A stretch of 64,000 nt of DNA from Boseongicola sp. SB0665_bin_10 (GCA_009838075.1 VXSG01000039.1:41052-105051), one strand, 5' to 3'. Shown: positions 23,826 through 32,830, numbered from the stretch's first letter. Made by a program: numbers and translations. Notes: a model not told the origin generated them from the sequence alone.

Positions 23826-25756
23826 GGCGCAAGGCGCAGCCTGGCTGCATTGTCCACTTTCCTGCCAGGGGAATCCAGGAAATCCAGCCTAAGGGCGTCC
23901 GAATATCGGGCATGATCCAATTCGTGCAACACCGCAGGGCCGTGCCACGGATCGACGTGCACATCCCGTTCTTCCGCTGTCAGGTTTGCCAGCCAAAGCT
24001 CGGGACCGGCAGGGGTTTCAATGCCCAATCCTGCGATGGCTCCGGGGTCACTAATGGTCGTCGTGATTGAGTGGCGGGACCCTTGTGCCGCCAATCCCCT
24101 TAGCACGTGAAAGGCCGGAGTAGCCTCTGCGGACGGATGTTCCGGCGGCTTTCTGTCGTCCCGGCCGATTGCCAGCCCTTGCGGACCTGCAAGGGACGCA
24201 AGCGCCACGGCGTCCAGCCCCGCTTCTGTCGCTGCTGCCACAAGCCCCAAGGCCCAGGACGCGCCAAAGATGCCGCGCTGTCTCGGGTCGCTTTCTGCAA
24301 GACAGATCCGTTCGTCCGTCGGGTTGGGCGAGACGGCGGCACCATAAGGGTTCACCCTTGAGGATATCCAGGAGGGTCCAAGGTGGTATGGGGTGGACCC
24401 GATCATGGCCCTGGCTGAAGCGAATATCCATTTGGCGGCCTCAAGATTTTCCATCAACGATTGGTCGTCGGATGCATGGACCGCAGGGCAGACCGCGTGC
24501 GTGACGAAGTCGAACACCCCATGCGGGACCGGCAATCGGTTCAATTCGGTGAAGAAAGCCACCATTCCTCCACCAATTGGAATCCCTGGAAACGCCCTGC
24601 GGGCGGCGGTGGCCATTTCCATGTAGCGGGGGCCTGCGGGTCGAGGATCCCCTGGCTGGAAGGACGACATGTCGTGGGCTTGGGTGACAACAACTGCAGC
24701 GGGAATGATGTCGTGCCGACCCAGCGCGATGGCCAACTCCTCAAGTTCCCGGTCGGCGGTGTTCGTCGCAGACAGTATCATTTCGAGGTGCAGGGGGGTG
24801 TCCGTTGTCCGAGCGACTGTACTCAAATCCGCTGCCTGCCGATCCAGGTCAAATTGCCGACCGTCCATGCGCATGACCAGGTATGCCGGATTGGCATGCT
24901 TCAACTGGCCGACGAATCGGGAATGGTCAGCTGGCGGATCCCTGGGCATCGCGGTTCCCAGGTCGGGCAAGACTCCCGCTCGATCCCCCAAGGACACAGT
25001 GAGTTCCGGACGATCAGAAGGCACGGCACTGGCAGGAGGATTCCCTGTCACGGTCACAATCACCGATTGCGTGACGCGCTCGCCTTGGACGATCACGTAC
25101 GGCCACGGATCGAGCAGTGAACCCGCATAGGTCTTGAAGGAAGCGTCCATCCAGTTCCGGTGGTCCTCCATTTCGAATTTGGCGCCTTCCATTTGGATCG
25201 CGACCCTCAGGCCGGATCCAAGATCATGTGTCAGTGACCGGATGTCGAAGATCGGTTGCCCCGGGCTGATCCGTTCCGGAATCGTCTGCCGGGTCAGAGT
25301 GCCGTCGGTGTGGGTCACATCAACGGTTTGGCCGACCATGTGTTTCAGCGGGTGCAGGATCGTGAACCCTGTCCGATTGGTCGCGAAATCCGTCTCCGCA
25401 GCTGCAGACACGGAAAATGTCAAGCTGCCCTTCGAGGAGCCTGCAATGTCGACCGTTCCCGCAAGTCGCTGCAGCCCTCCGAGAAATGCCAAATCACAGG
25501 AAAGGTGAAATCGGGCCTCTTCCTGGACAACGTGAACATTTGCGATCTCGACGGGAATGTTCCCCCAGCTTTCATCCCGCGACAGAAAGGCGATCCCTCG
25601 CACGATCTCGATGCCGCCGTAGCGGATGTTTCGCAGTGCGCCGGCTTCCCAGGTGGCCGCCAAGGGTCCGGCGCTCAGCACTGTTCGTCCCGGTACCGGC
25701 TGGTCCGTGCCAAACAGCGAGATCGCGAGAGAGTGATCCAGGCGGTCGGCAGTCAT
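23789..25756 (-). CDS. apnL: Putative D-apionate lactonase-family protein
   Basis: A 655-residue protein. The N-terminal part (about 1-270) is beta-rich, with GPLAATWEAGALRNIRYGG, FEMEDHRNWMDASFKTY and ISPGQPIFDIRSLTH. The middle (about 280-530) looks like a TIM barrel of glycosidase type (GGGMVAFFTELNR, FVTHAVCPAVHASDDQSL). The end is another beta domain. This order matches my recollection of the D-apionate lactonases, which open D-apionolactone. The start overlaps the stop of the oxidoreductase gene as ATGA, so the two are co-translated, as expected for a sugar dehydrogenase and a lactonase. Its last 37 bp overlap the E1 remnant. The name rests on recognition plus context; another glycosidase-like role is possible. 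Confidence 0.6.
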   Translation of the reverse strand: MTADRLDHSLAISLFGTDQPVPGRTVLSAGPLAATWEAGALRNIRYGGIEIVRGIAFLSRDESWGNIPVEIANVHVVQEEARFHLSCDLAFLGGLQRLAGTVDIAGSSKGSLTFSVSAAAETDFATNRTGFTILHPLKHMVGQTVDVTHTDGTLTRQTIPERISPGQPIFDIRSLTHDLGSGLRVAIQMEGAKFEMEDHRNWMDASFKTYAGSLLDPWPYVIVQGERVTQSVIVTVTGNPPASAVPSDRPELTVSLGDRAGVLPDLGTAMPRDPPADHSRFVGQLKHANPAYLVMRMDGRQFDLDRQAADLSTVARTTDTPLHLEMILSATNTADRELEELAIALGRHDIIPAAVVVTQAHDMSSFQPGDPRPAGPRYMEMATAARRAFPGIPIGGGMVAFFTELNRLPVPHGVFDFVTHAVCPAVHASDDQSLMENLEAAKWIFASARAMIGSTPYHLGPSWISSRVNPYGAAVSPNPTDERICLAESDPRQRGIFGASWALGLVAAATEAGLDAVALASLAGPQGLAIGRDDRKPPEHPSAEATPAFHVLRGLAAQGSRHSITTTISDPGAIAGLGIETPAGPELWLANLTAEERDVHVDPWHGPAVLHELDHARYSDALRLDFLDSPGRKVDNAARLRLAPYATARLSPAAE

Positions 25757-26793
25757 GCGAATTTCGGCTTTACCGACGCGTGTGTTTCCGCCGCTTCGTA
25801 AGCAGCTTCCACCAAGGCAAAGGTCTTCAGGTTGTCCACCCCGGACGTGTCGGCTTCGCGGCCACTTCTGAAAGCGTCGAGAAAATGTGCGTTGGCGTGC
25901 AAAACGGCCTCTTGCGAGACGTGCCACGGGTGGCTTGTCCAGGAAAGAAGAGGTGATCCAACGGAGAGCGTTTCGGTCTTGCCGCGTGACGTTACCGACA
26001 TCGTCTGGTGACGTGCCAGGGTGATTGCCCCGTCGGTGCCCTCGATCTCCAGCATCGTCTCCGGGAACACGTCGGGTGAGCGCTTTGACTGGTAGGTGGA
26101 TTCAACGAGGGAGACGGCGCCCGACTTGTGCCTGAGCAGCATTGTGGCGGTATCCTCGCCCGCGACCTCCGGCTTTCGCTTCTGCAACTCGCACGAGAGA
26201 TGTTCGACTTCGCCCAAGAAGTAGCGAGCAAGATCCAGAACATGGATGCCCGAATCCAGGACAACCAGCCGGTCTTCTCGCGCAAGATAAGGCTGGCCGG
26301 CATAGACATCGTAACCAGTTCTGAACGATATTCTCGCCCAGTTCGCAGTGCCAATCGATCCCGCGTCGAGTTCCTGCTTCACGCGCCTGATTCCGGTGCC
26401 GAAACGAAAGTTCTCGTGGACGGCCAGCCATGCGCCTTTCTCTTGCGCGAGTTCGACGATTGCACGGGCTGTCTCAAGCGTTGGCGCGAGAGGCTTTTGT
26501 ACTATGGATGCGATGCCGCGCCTTGCAGCGATCGCTGCCAGCGCTTGGTGGCTGCGCATTTGTGTCGCGATATCAAGCAGATCAATCGCGTGTTCGTCCA
26601 GCAACTGAGCAATGTCAGCGTACCAGGGAACGCCGAACCGGTCGCCTGCCGCCTTGGCCCTTTCGCTGTCGAGGTCGCAGACTGCGGCAAGTTCGGCACC
26701 CTGGTCGCGGAGACCGGACCACGCGTGAAGGTGGTTCTGCGCGTAGAAGCCGCACCCGACCACCGCGATCCTTGCGTCTTGCCCTTGCGGCAC
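25753..26793 (-). CDS. Gfo/Idh/MocA oxidoreductase, possible D-apiose dehydrogenase
   Basis: A 346-residue NAD(P)-dependent sugar dehydrogenase. Residues 9-40 carry the Rossmann motif VVGCGFYAQNHLHAW. QKPLAP (about residue 94) is the variant of the usual EKP motif. RISFRTGYDVYAGQPYL and DSGIHVLDLARYFLGEV form the catalytic/substrate region with the conserved His. The GTG at 26793 is taken as start because GGAGG lies five bases upstream; a TTG at 26805 lacks a site. It is the first gene of a unit with the lactonase-like gene and is divergent from the binding-protein gene. The pair suggests aldose to lactone to acid; D-apiose is my preferred substrate by analogy with ApsD-ApnL. Confidence 0.8.
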   Translation of the reverse strand: MPQGQDARIAVVGCGFYAQNHLHAWSGLRDQGAELAAVCDLDSERAKAAGDRFGVPWYADIAQLLDEHAIDLLDIATQMRSHQALAAIAARRGIASIVQKPLAPTLETARAIVELAQEKGAWLAVHENFRFGTGIRRVKQELDAGSIGTANWARISFRTGYDVYAGQPYLAREDRLVVLDSGIHVLDLARYFLGEVEHLSCELQKRKPEVAGEDTATMLLRHKSGAVSLVESTYQSKRSPDVFPETMLEIEGTDGAITLARHQTMSVTSRGKTETLSVGSPLLSWTSHPWHVSQEAVLHANAHFLDAFRSGREADTSGVDNLKTFALVEAAYEAAETHASVKPKFA

Positions 26794-26806
26794 CTTGCCC
26801 TCCAAA

Positions 26807-26850
26807 TTGGTATGACAATATATATTTGTATAGTATCATATTGACATACC
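26807..26850. promoter_or_regulatory. Divergent promoter/operator with 14-bp inverted repeat, copy 2
   Basis: The same elements as in copy 1: arms at 26809-26822 and 26837-26850, and a TATAGT hexamer at 26829-26834 with TTGGTA at 26807-26812. It lies between the divergent oxidoreductase and binding-protein genes and is positioned to control both directions. Confidence 0.5.
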
Positions 26851-26920
26851 GAAACAACCGCTGTTTCCTCGGACTGACGTCAAATGGATTCGTCAGACAC
26901 AAACCGGAGGGAGAAACAGG

Positions 26921-27940
26921 ATGCATTCGAAACAGCTGGTTGCTGCCTGTGCGCTCGGTCTTGCGCTCAGCGGTGCGGCGCAGGCAGCCGACGAGACAAT
27001 CGTCGGGTACGCAGCACCGTCGCTTGACGGCGCGCAGTCGCAGATACAAGGGGGCTTTCTTGTCGGCGCGGAGCAGCACGGATGGAAGGTCCTTTCCGTG
27101 ACCTCGGGTGGGGACGCCCAGAAGCAGGTCAACGACATCAACGACTTCATCACCCAGAACGTGTCGGCGATTGTCGCCGTGCCGGACGACAGCGCAGGCA
27201 TATGCGTCGGCGTTGCGGCCGCGAAGGAGGCGGGCATTCCGTTCTACACGATCGACCGGGCGCCCTCGGGCTGCGTGGTGGACATGGTCGTTCTTTCGGA
27301 CAACTACCTGGGCGGGCAGCAGGCGGGCGAAGCCATGGTCGCGCACCTGACTTCGAAGAACGGCTCGCCGAGCGGCACCGTCCTGGAAATCACGGGCAAT
27401 CTTGCGCAAAACGTTGCGCAACTCAGGGGTGCCGGCTTCCAGGACGTGCTCAATCAACATGATGGCATCACCCTGATCACGCGTCCGGGCGACTGGGACG
27501 CCGCCAAGGGCGTGGAGATCGTTCGCGACGTCGCCTCGGCGCAACCCATAGACGGGATCTACATGCATTCGGACTGCGTCTATGCCGCCGGCACCGTGCA
27601 GACGTTGAAGGAGATCGACCAGTTTGCGCCCGCTGGCGAAGACGGTCACATATTCATCGCAGGGATTGACGGGTGCAGCGGCAACCTGGAACTGATCCGC
27701 CAGGGCGCCACCGACCAGACATCCGGTCAGCCGATCCCGGACTTTGGCACGCTCGTTGCGGAGTTCATGGCGAAGCAGTTCGCCGGAGAGGCGATCGAGC
27801 CCGGCCTGGTGCATCAGGACGGCGCGCTCTGGTCGCCGGGCCGGCTTGAGATGACCGACGTCGGCATGCTGCTCTACTTGAGCACGACCTCGATCACCAG
27901 GGACAATGTCGACAACCCGGGTCTTTGGGGCAACCAGTAG
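26921..27940 (+). CDS. Sugar ABC transporter binding protein, copy 2 (operon copy)
   Basis: Identical 339-residue product to the gene at 21083-22102; see there for domains. This copy heads the transport operon: stem-loop, then ATPase (28096), permease (28884), GntR regulator and catabolic genes. The receptor-ATPase-permease order is standard for ribose/xylose-type importers. Being divergent from a sugar dehydrogenase and a lactonase-like gene, it most likely captures the sugar those enzymes oxidise. Confidence 0.9.
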   Translation: MHSKQLVAACALGLALSGAAQAADETIVGYAAPSLDGAQSQIQGGFLVGAEQHGWKVLSVTSGGDAQKQVNDINDFITQNVSAIVAVPDDSAGICVGVAAAKEAGIPFYTIDRAPSGCVVDMVVLSDNYLGGQQAGEAMVAHLTSKNGSPSGTVLEITGNLAQNVAQLRGAGFQDVLNQHDGITLITRPGDWDAAKGVEIVRDVASAQPIDGIYMHSDCVYAAGTVQTLKEIDQFAPAGEDGHIFIAGIDGCSGNLELIRQGATDQTSGQPIPDFGTLVAEFMAKQFAGEAIEPGLVHQDGALWSPGRLEMTDVGMLLYLSTTSITRDNVDNPGLWGNQ

Positions 27941-27963
27941 ACAACGGCCGGCACTGAACCCGT

Positions 27964-27995
27964 CGGAGAGCGCGACCGAGGCGTTGCGCTCTCCG
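27964..27995 (+). terminator. Intercistronic stem-loop, copy 2
   Basis: A 10-bp perfect stem (27964-27973 with 27986-27995) between the binding-protein and ATPase genes, without a T-run. In such operons it typically lowers downstream transcript relative to the receptor transcript. Confidence 0.65.
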
Positions 27996-28095
27996 AGGTT
28001 GGGGATAGTCTTGGCACCAGCGCAAGTGCCGACATGAGCGGACTGGTGTCGCCGGTTTGAAGAGTTCTTGACGCAGCGGCGCGTGGATTCGGGCA

Positions 28096-28836
28096 ATGAG
28101 CTACCTGGAATTGAAGAACGTCAAGAAGAGCTTTGGGGCCATCAATGCCCTGCAGGGCGTTGACTTTCAGATCGGGGCTGGCGAGGCGGTTGGGTTGATG
28201 GGCGACAATGGCGCCGGAAAATCTACGCTCATGAAGATCATAGCGGGAAATGTGCAGCCCACTTCCGGTCAGATATTCGTTGACGGCGAAGACACTGTTT
28301 TTGCAAGCCCGCTCGATGCCAGGAAATTGGGCATAGAGATCGTGTACCAGGATCTGGCGCTTTGCGACAACCTGACGGCGGCCGCCAATGTCTTTCTTGG
28401 CCGGGAACTGCAAGCCGGTTTCGGACAGTTCCACAAGCTCAGCCACGCCGCGATGAACCGCCGGGCAGCCGAATTGTTCGCCGAACTGAAGTCCGAAACG
28501 CGGCCACATGATCTGGTCGAGCAGATGTCGGGAGGCCAAAGGCAGGCGGTGGCGCTGGCGCGAACGCGGCTCTCCGATCCCAAACTGGTCTTGCTCGATG
28601 AGCCGACGGCGGCGATCTCGGTGCGACAGGTGGCTGAAGTGCTGGCAAGGATCGCGCAGCTTCGGGACACGGGTCACGCGGTCATCCTGGTCAGTCATCG
28701 TATGGGGGATGTCTTCGAAGTGTGTGACCGCGTCGCGGTGCTTCGCAGGGGGCGCAAAATTGCGGACAAGCCGATTGGCGATACCAGCCTTGAAGAAGTT
28801 ACCGGCCTGATCACCGGCGCTCTCGAAGAGGCATAA
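28096..28836 (+). CDS. Sugar ABC transporter ATP-binding protein (single domain)
   Basis: A 246-residue ATPase: Walker A GDNGAGKST (residues 36-44), Q-loop VYQDLALCDNLT, signature MSGGQRQAV, Walker B LVLLDEPTAA and switch His in VSHRMGDVF. It is half the length of RbsA-type proteins, which hold two such domains; single-domain versions occur in many alphaproteobacterial CUT2 systems and act as dimers. The ribosome-binding site is weak. It follows the receptor gene after 155 bp containing the stem-loop. Confidence 0.92.
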   Translation: MSYLELKNVKKSFGAINALQGVDFQIGAGEAVGLMGDNGAGKSTLMKIIAGNVQPTSGQIFVDGEDTVFASPLDARKLGIEIVYQDLALCDNLTAAANVFLGRELQAGFGQFHKLSHAAMNRRAAELFAELKSETRPHDLVEQMSGGQRQAVALARTRLSDPKLVLLDEPTAAISVRQVAEVLARIAQLRDTGHAVILVSHRMGDVFEVCDRVAVLRRGRKIADKPIGDTSLEEVTGLITGALEEA

Positions 28837-28883
28837 GAAAATGGGCCGGCAACAAGGACTGGCAAGCCAGACATCGGGCGACA

Positions 28884-29948
28884 ATGTGGCGGAACGACCA
28901 AATGCTGTCTGACAAGCGGATATCCATTCTGATCGACAACATGATCTGGGTTATCCTTATGGTTGTATTCACGTTTTTCGTTTTTCAGTCAGAGCATTTT
29001 CTGACAGAGCGAAACATCTCGAACATTCTGACCGCCGCTGCCGTACTGGGCGTCCTAGTCATCGGGCAGACCTTTGTTCTGATTAGCGGAAATTTTGACC
29101 TGTCCACTGAATCAACGCTCGGGCTGGCCGCCCTGATGGGGCTTTGGCTGATCGTTCCTGCTGGTGCGCCAACGTTCGGCGGCGGCGTCTTTCTCAACCC
29201 GTATCTTTCAATTGCGGCCACTCTCGCGACCGGCGCGGCCATCGGCTACGTCATTGGTGTCCTGATCACGTTTGGCCGTATGCACAACTTCATCGTTACA
29301 TTGGCTGTCCTGTTGATAATTCGTGGTTTCATGCTGGCTTTCTCCGAGGGCGCCCCGGTGAACGGTTTCAACAATCCGGATGCAGAAGTCTTCTATTGGC
29401 TGGGCCACCAGACAGCGTTCGTGCTTCCGGGCCTTGGGAAAATCACCGTCGCGGTGGTTGCGACGGGCCTTCTGTTCTTGATTGGTCACTTCATCCTGAA
29501 ACATCACCGTTTTGGTCGAGAGCTCTATGCCATCGGGGGCAATAGAGATGCAGCCGAAGCAATGGGCATCAACACCGAGCGCCGGATCAGGCAGGTCTAC
29601 ATGATCAGCGGTCTGCTCGCGGCGTTGGCGGGCTGGATGCTGGCCGGCCGGGTGGTTTCCATTCAATCCAATCTCGGCGAGGGGTTCATCTTCACCGTCT
29701 TCGCGGGCGCAGTCATCGGGGGCGTAAGTCTTCAAGGCGGCCGAGGCACAATGTTGGGAGCACTGGGCGGCGTCCTTTTGCTCTCGACCATAGACCGCGG
29801 TCTCAATCTCATGCATGTTTCGGTCTTTTGGGTGAAGGTCATCCAGGGCCTGATCATCCTGATCGCAATGTTCCTGGATGCTCAGCGTGCACGATTGAGC
29901 GAACTGAACCTGTCCAAGGCAATTGAGAAATCGAAAGAGAGCGGGTGA
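28884..29948 (+). CDS. Sugar ABC transporter permease (RbsC type)
   Basis: A 354-residue inner-membrane protein with about 9-10 hydrophobic helices. Family marks are ISNILTAAAVLGVLVIGQTFVL near the N-terminus, FGRMHNFIVTLAVL, and the cytoplasmic coupling loop AIGGNRDAAEAMGIN. The C-terminal KVIQGLIILIAMFLD is typical. Two starts are possible (28884 and 28902, MLSDKR); neither has a strong ribosome-binding site. Only one permease gene is present, so it would work as a homodimer. It ends 8 bp before the GntR gene. Confidence 0.92.
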   Translation: MWRNDQMLSDKRISILIDNMIWVILMVVFTFFVFQSEHFLTERNISNILTAAAVLGVLVIGQTFVLISGNFDLSTESTLGLAALMGLWLIVPAGAPTFGGGVFLNPYLSIAATLATGAAIGYVIGVLITFGRMHNFIVTLAVLLIIRGFMLAFSEGAPVNGFNNPDAEVFYWLGHQTAFVLPGLGKITVAVVATGLLFLIGHFILKHHRFGRELYAIGGNRDAAEAMGINTERRIRQVYMISGLLAALAGWMLAGRVVSIQSNLGEGFIFTVFAGAVIGGVSLQGGRGTMLGALGGVLLLSTIDRGLNLMHVSVFWVKVIQGLIILIAMFLDAQRARLSELNLSKAIEKSKESG

Positions 29949-29956
29949 GGTCCTGA

Positions 29957-30673
29957 ATGGAATTCAAGAGCGTGAGACGGCGCAAGGTCCACGAAGACGT
30001 CGCGGAGCAGATCGAAAGGCAAATCCTGACGGGCGGTCTGGAGGAAGGAGATCGATTGCCATCGGAGCGAAATCTCATGGAGGCGTTCAACGTTGGCCGT
30101 CCGGCCGTTCGCGAAGCGCTGCTTCTGCTGCAGCGCAGCGGATTCGTTGAGGTTTCCAACACGGGAAGGCCAGTCGTTGCGCGGCCGACAACGACCAAGG
30201 TCGTCGAACAGCTTTCCGGTTCGGCTCGCTTCTTGCTTTCGACGAAAGATGGCGAACGCGCGTTTCAGGATGCGCGTCGCCTGTTTGAAGCAGCCATAGC
30301 TCGAAACGCTGCTGAAATTGCGACGCCCCGGGACATAGAAACGCTGGAAGCTGCGCTCGTTGCCAATCGACACGGGATGGGAGACACAACTGCGTTCGAG
30401 CGCACGGATGTCGAATTTCACCTTGCGATCGCCAGGATCGGAAACAATCCGGTCTTTACGGCGCTGCATTCGGCCATTGCAGAGTGGCTTACGAATCAAC
30501 GTGCAGTCTCGCTGAGGGTCAAGGGCGTTGAAGCCAGCGCATTCGAAAGCCACGAAAAGATTTTTCAGGCAATTGCATCGCATGAACCCGAGCAGGCCTG
30601 GCAAGCCATGGATCAACACCTGAGGGACATCATGCAACGATTTGAGGAAGGAAGCCAACATGGCAGCGACTGA
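29957..30673 (+). CDS. GntR-family regulator (FadR/FCD subgroup)
   Basis: A 238-residue regulator. Residues 8-75 are the winged helix (VAEQIERQILTGGLEEGDRLPSERNL fragment, VGRPAVREALLLLQ). Residues about 90-225 are the all-helical FCD ligand domain, with Asp/His metal-site positions (DVEFHLAIAR, SHEKIFQAI, MDQHLRDIM). It lies within the transport operon directly after the permease and overlaps the next gene. The inverted repeats before the receptor gene fit FadR-type half-sites, so autogenous control of the locus by a sugar acid is a reasonable inference. Confidence 0.9.
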   Translation: MEFKSVRRRKVHEDVAEQIERQILTGGLEEGDRLPSERNLMEAFNVGRPAVREALLLLQRSGFVEVSNTGRPVVARPTTTKVVEQLSGSARFLLSTKDGERAFQDARRLFEAAIARNAAEIATPRDIETLEAALVANRHGMGDTTAFERTDVEFHLAIARIGNNPVFTALHSAIAEWLTNQRAVSLRVKGVEASAFESHEKIFQAIASHEPEQAWQAMDQHLRDIMQRFEEGSQHGSD

Positions 30674-30980
30674 ACCATACGTGGTCCTTGTCGAGTTCGA
30701 GCTGCTTCCGGACGCGTCGATGGCGGATGCCAGGGAACTTCTGGCCCAAAACGCGTCTGCGTCCTTTCGGAACGAGCCGGGATGCCTTCGGTTTGATGTC
30801 GTCGAAACTCAAGACGAGGCCGCCGCATTCACCCTGTATGAAGTCTATGCGGACGAGGCCGCCTTCACGGCGCATCTGAATTCGCCGCATTTTCTGGCAT
30901 TTGACCAGGAATCCGGGAATTTCTTTGGTGGAAAGAGCGTTCGTCTTGGCAGGCTGACCACCGAGGCGTCGGCCGCTTAG
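30660..30980 (+). CDS. ABM-fold (antibiotic biosynthesis monooxygenase-like) protein
   Basis: A 106-residue single ABM domain of the dimeric alpha-beta fold, with ASFRNEPGCLRFDVVE, FTLYEVYADEAAFTAHLNSPHF and a C-terminal strand. Small proteins of this type accompany many sugar catabolic operons (YcnE/LsrG-like) and may act as isomerases or monooxygenases. GAGGAAGGAAG precedes the ATG at 30660, which lies inside the end of the GntR gene, indicating coupled translation. Function here unknown. Confidence 0.8.
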   Translation: MAATEPYVVLVEFELLPDASMADARELLAQNASASFRNEPGCLRFDVVETQDEAAAFTLYEVYADEAAFTAHLNSPHFLAFDQESGNFFGGKSVRLGRLTTEASAA

Positions 30981-30991
30981 GAAAGTCCGAA

Positions 30992-31789
30992 ATGGCAACG
31001 GAGACTGAAAATTCCATGGCCGCGCTGACGCGGTCACAAAGCCCGAAGATCGGTCACTATGTCGGTGAGTTTGCAACACCTGGCATCGGTCACATGCTCG
31101 CGTCCGCAGGGTGCGAGTTTGTCTTCTTCGACATGGAACATTCCGGTTTTGGCTTTGAAACACTGAAGCAGGTGCTTCGGTACTTCGAAGCTGCGGACAT
31201 TCCGGCAATCGTGCGGGCGCCATCCAAGGACTATGACGGGATTGCTCGCCTCTGTGACGCAGGCGCAGAAGGAATCATGGCGCCCATGATCGGCAATTCC
31301 GAAGAGGCCGCGCGGATCGTGCATCACATGAAGTATCCCCCTGCAGGCGGCCGTGGCGTCGCGTTGGGGATTGCTCACGACAAATTCCAGCATGATGGCG
31401 TGCCGGTGGCTGAACGATTGGAAAGCGCAAACAAGCGGACAACCTTCTTCGCTCTGATCGAGACTCGTGAAGGTGTGGAGAATGCCGACGAGATTGCCGC
31501 AACGCCTGGCGTCGACTGTCTGTGGGTCGGGCACTTCGACCTGTCTGCGTCGCTGGGCATTGCCGGGCAATTCAACCACTCCGACTATCTGGAGGCCTTG
31601 AATCGAATCGTCGCAGCGGCAAGTAAGCACGACCGTTCATTGGGACGATTGGTTTCCTCTCCGCAGGAGGGACTGCAGGACATCGAGCAAGGCTTCGACT
31701 TCATTTGCTACGGCACCGATACGGCAATTTACCAAGGCGCTCTCATTCGCGGAATCTCGGAACTTAGGGATGCGGCCAAAAATGGGTGA
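30992..31789 (+). CDS. HpcH/HpaI-family class II aldolase
   Basis: A 265-residue aldolase of the family that cleaves or forms 2-keto-3-deoxy acids with pyruvate. The barrel carries FFDMEHSGF, the GAEGIMAPMI strand, ALIETREG (metal-binding Glu) and LWVGHFDLSASLG (metal-binding Asp). Pathway products of the locus are probably cleaved here to two- and three-carbon units. It follows the ABM gene by 11 bp and overlaps the dehydrogenase gene. Confidence 0.85.
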   Translation: MATETENSMAALTRSQSPKIGHYVGEFATPGIGHMLASAGCEFVFFDMEHSGFGFETLKQVLRYFEAADIPAIVRAPSKDYDGIARLCDAGAEGIMAPMIGNSEEAARIVHHMKYPPAGGRGVALGIAHDKFQHDGVPVAERLESANKRTTFFALIETREGVENADEIAATPGVDCLWVGHFDLSASLGIAGQFNHSDYLEALNRIVAAASKHDRSLGRLVSSPQEGLQDIEQGFDFICYGTDTAIYQGALIRGISELRDAAKNG

Positions 31790-32828
31790 TTCCTTCCGAG
31801 TGGCACTGTCTTCCGGGTTCAGAACCCCGGACGGTGACATGACGTTTCCTTCATTCGACCTGTCGCCTCTCAACGATTCCGAGGGAGTGGAGCTTAGATT
31901 CCTGAATCCCGGAAGCCCACTCCCCGCTGACGATCTTGAGGACGTCGATGCGCTGATCTTGTTGTCGGAAGAGTTTACTTCAGACAGCATTCCTTCATCC
32001 GGACGTCTTTGCGTCGTTGCCAGATTCGGCGTTGGCTATGACACGGTTGATGTCGGTGCATGCACGGCAAGCGACATAGCGATTTGCATTGCGCCGGACG
32101 GTGTGAGGCGTCCGGTCGCTGTGTCAATACTGACGTTGATGCTTGCACTTGCTGGCAGGTTGATGGTCAAGGACCGACTGACCCGCCAAGGCCCCGAGGG
32201 CTTCAACGCACGCAGCCTTCACATGGGCATCGGCCTCGAGGGTCGGGTCCTTGGCTCGGTGGGCGTCGGAAACATTGGCGCAGAGATGTACCGCATGGCG
32301 GCGCCGCTTGGCATGAAGTTCATCGCGCACGACCCTTTTGCCAGGACCGCCCTGGCATCGGAACTCAGTGTAGACCTCGTCGATCTCGACACGGTCTTCA
32401 CCCAGTCGGATGTCATTGCGATCAACTGCCCGCTGACGCCGGATACGCATCATCTGGTCGACGCGGACAGGCTCTCGCAGATGAAGTCATCCGCGTTTCT
32501 GATCAATACCGCCCGCGGCCCGATCATCGATCAGGCGGCTCTGACGGATGCACTGCAAAACAACCGGATCGCAGGTGCCGGGCTCGACGTGTTTGAAGTT
32601 GAACCGCCGGACGCCGACGATCCGATCCTGAAGCTCGACAACGTGATCGTTACTCCCCATGCGCTTTGCTGGACCGATCAGTGCTTTGGCGGCATTGGCG
32701 CATCGGACGTTGCCTCGGTTCTGGACATTAGGGCAGGTCAGCTACCTGTCGGTCTGCTGAATCGTGAAGTCGCGGAGCGTCCAGGGTTTCAAAGAAAGCT
32801 TGCTGCATACGCAGCGAGCCAAGTCTGA
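31782..32828 (+). CDS. D-isomer 2-hydroxyacid dehydrogenase
   Basis: A 348-residue NAD(P)-dependent dehydrogenase. The nucleotide-binding motif is VGVGNIGAEM (about residue 163). Catalytic residues are Arg in NTARGP (about 245), Glu in EVEPPD and His in TPHALCW (about 293). The ATG at 31782 overlaps the aldolase stop (ATGGGTGA); one at 31770 lies deeper in the aldolase gene. It could reduce glyoxylate, hydroxypyruvate or similar acids released by the aldolase. It is the last intact gene of the operon; mosaic debris follows. Confidence 0.87.
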   Translation: MGDSFRVALSSGFRTPDGDMTFPSFDLSPLNDSEGVELRFLNPGSPLPADDLEDVDALILLSEEFTSDSIPSSGRLCVVARFGVGYDTVDVGACTASDIAICIAPDGVRRPVAVSILTLMLALAGRLMVKDRLTRQGPEGFNARSLHMGIGLEGRVLGSVGVGNIGAEMYRMAAPLGMKFIAHDPFARTALASELSVDLVDLDTVFTQSDVIAINCPLTPDTHHLVDADRLSQMKSSAFLINTARGPIIDQAALTDALQNNRIAGAGLDVFEVEPPDADDPILKLDNVIVTPHALCWTDQCFGGIGASDVASVLDIRAGQLPVGLLNREVAERPGFQRKLAAYAASQV

Positions 32829-32830
32829 GC

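Larger units (their letters stand above)
26641..28002. repeat. 1,362-bp direct repeat, copy 2
   Basis: Counterpart of 20803-22164. Here the repeat lies in its natural context: the left part is the 5' end of the intact oxidoreductase gene and the right part leads into the transporter ATPase gene. Copy 2 is therefore the likely parent and copy 1 the transposed or retained duplicate. Confidence 0.92.

Noticed and set aside
20803..28002. Composite transposon bounded by the 1.36-kb repeats
   Set aside because: The repeats hold no transposase or terminal inverted repeats, and no target-site duplication is apparent.
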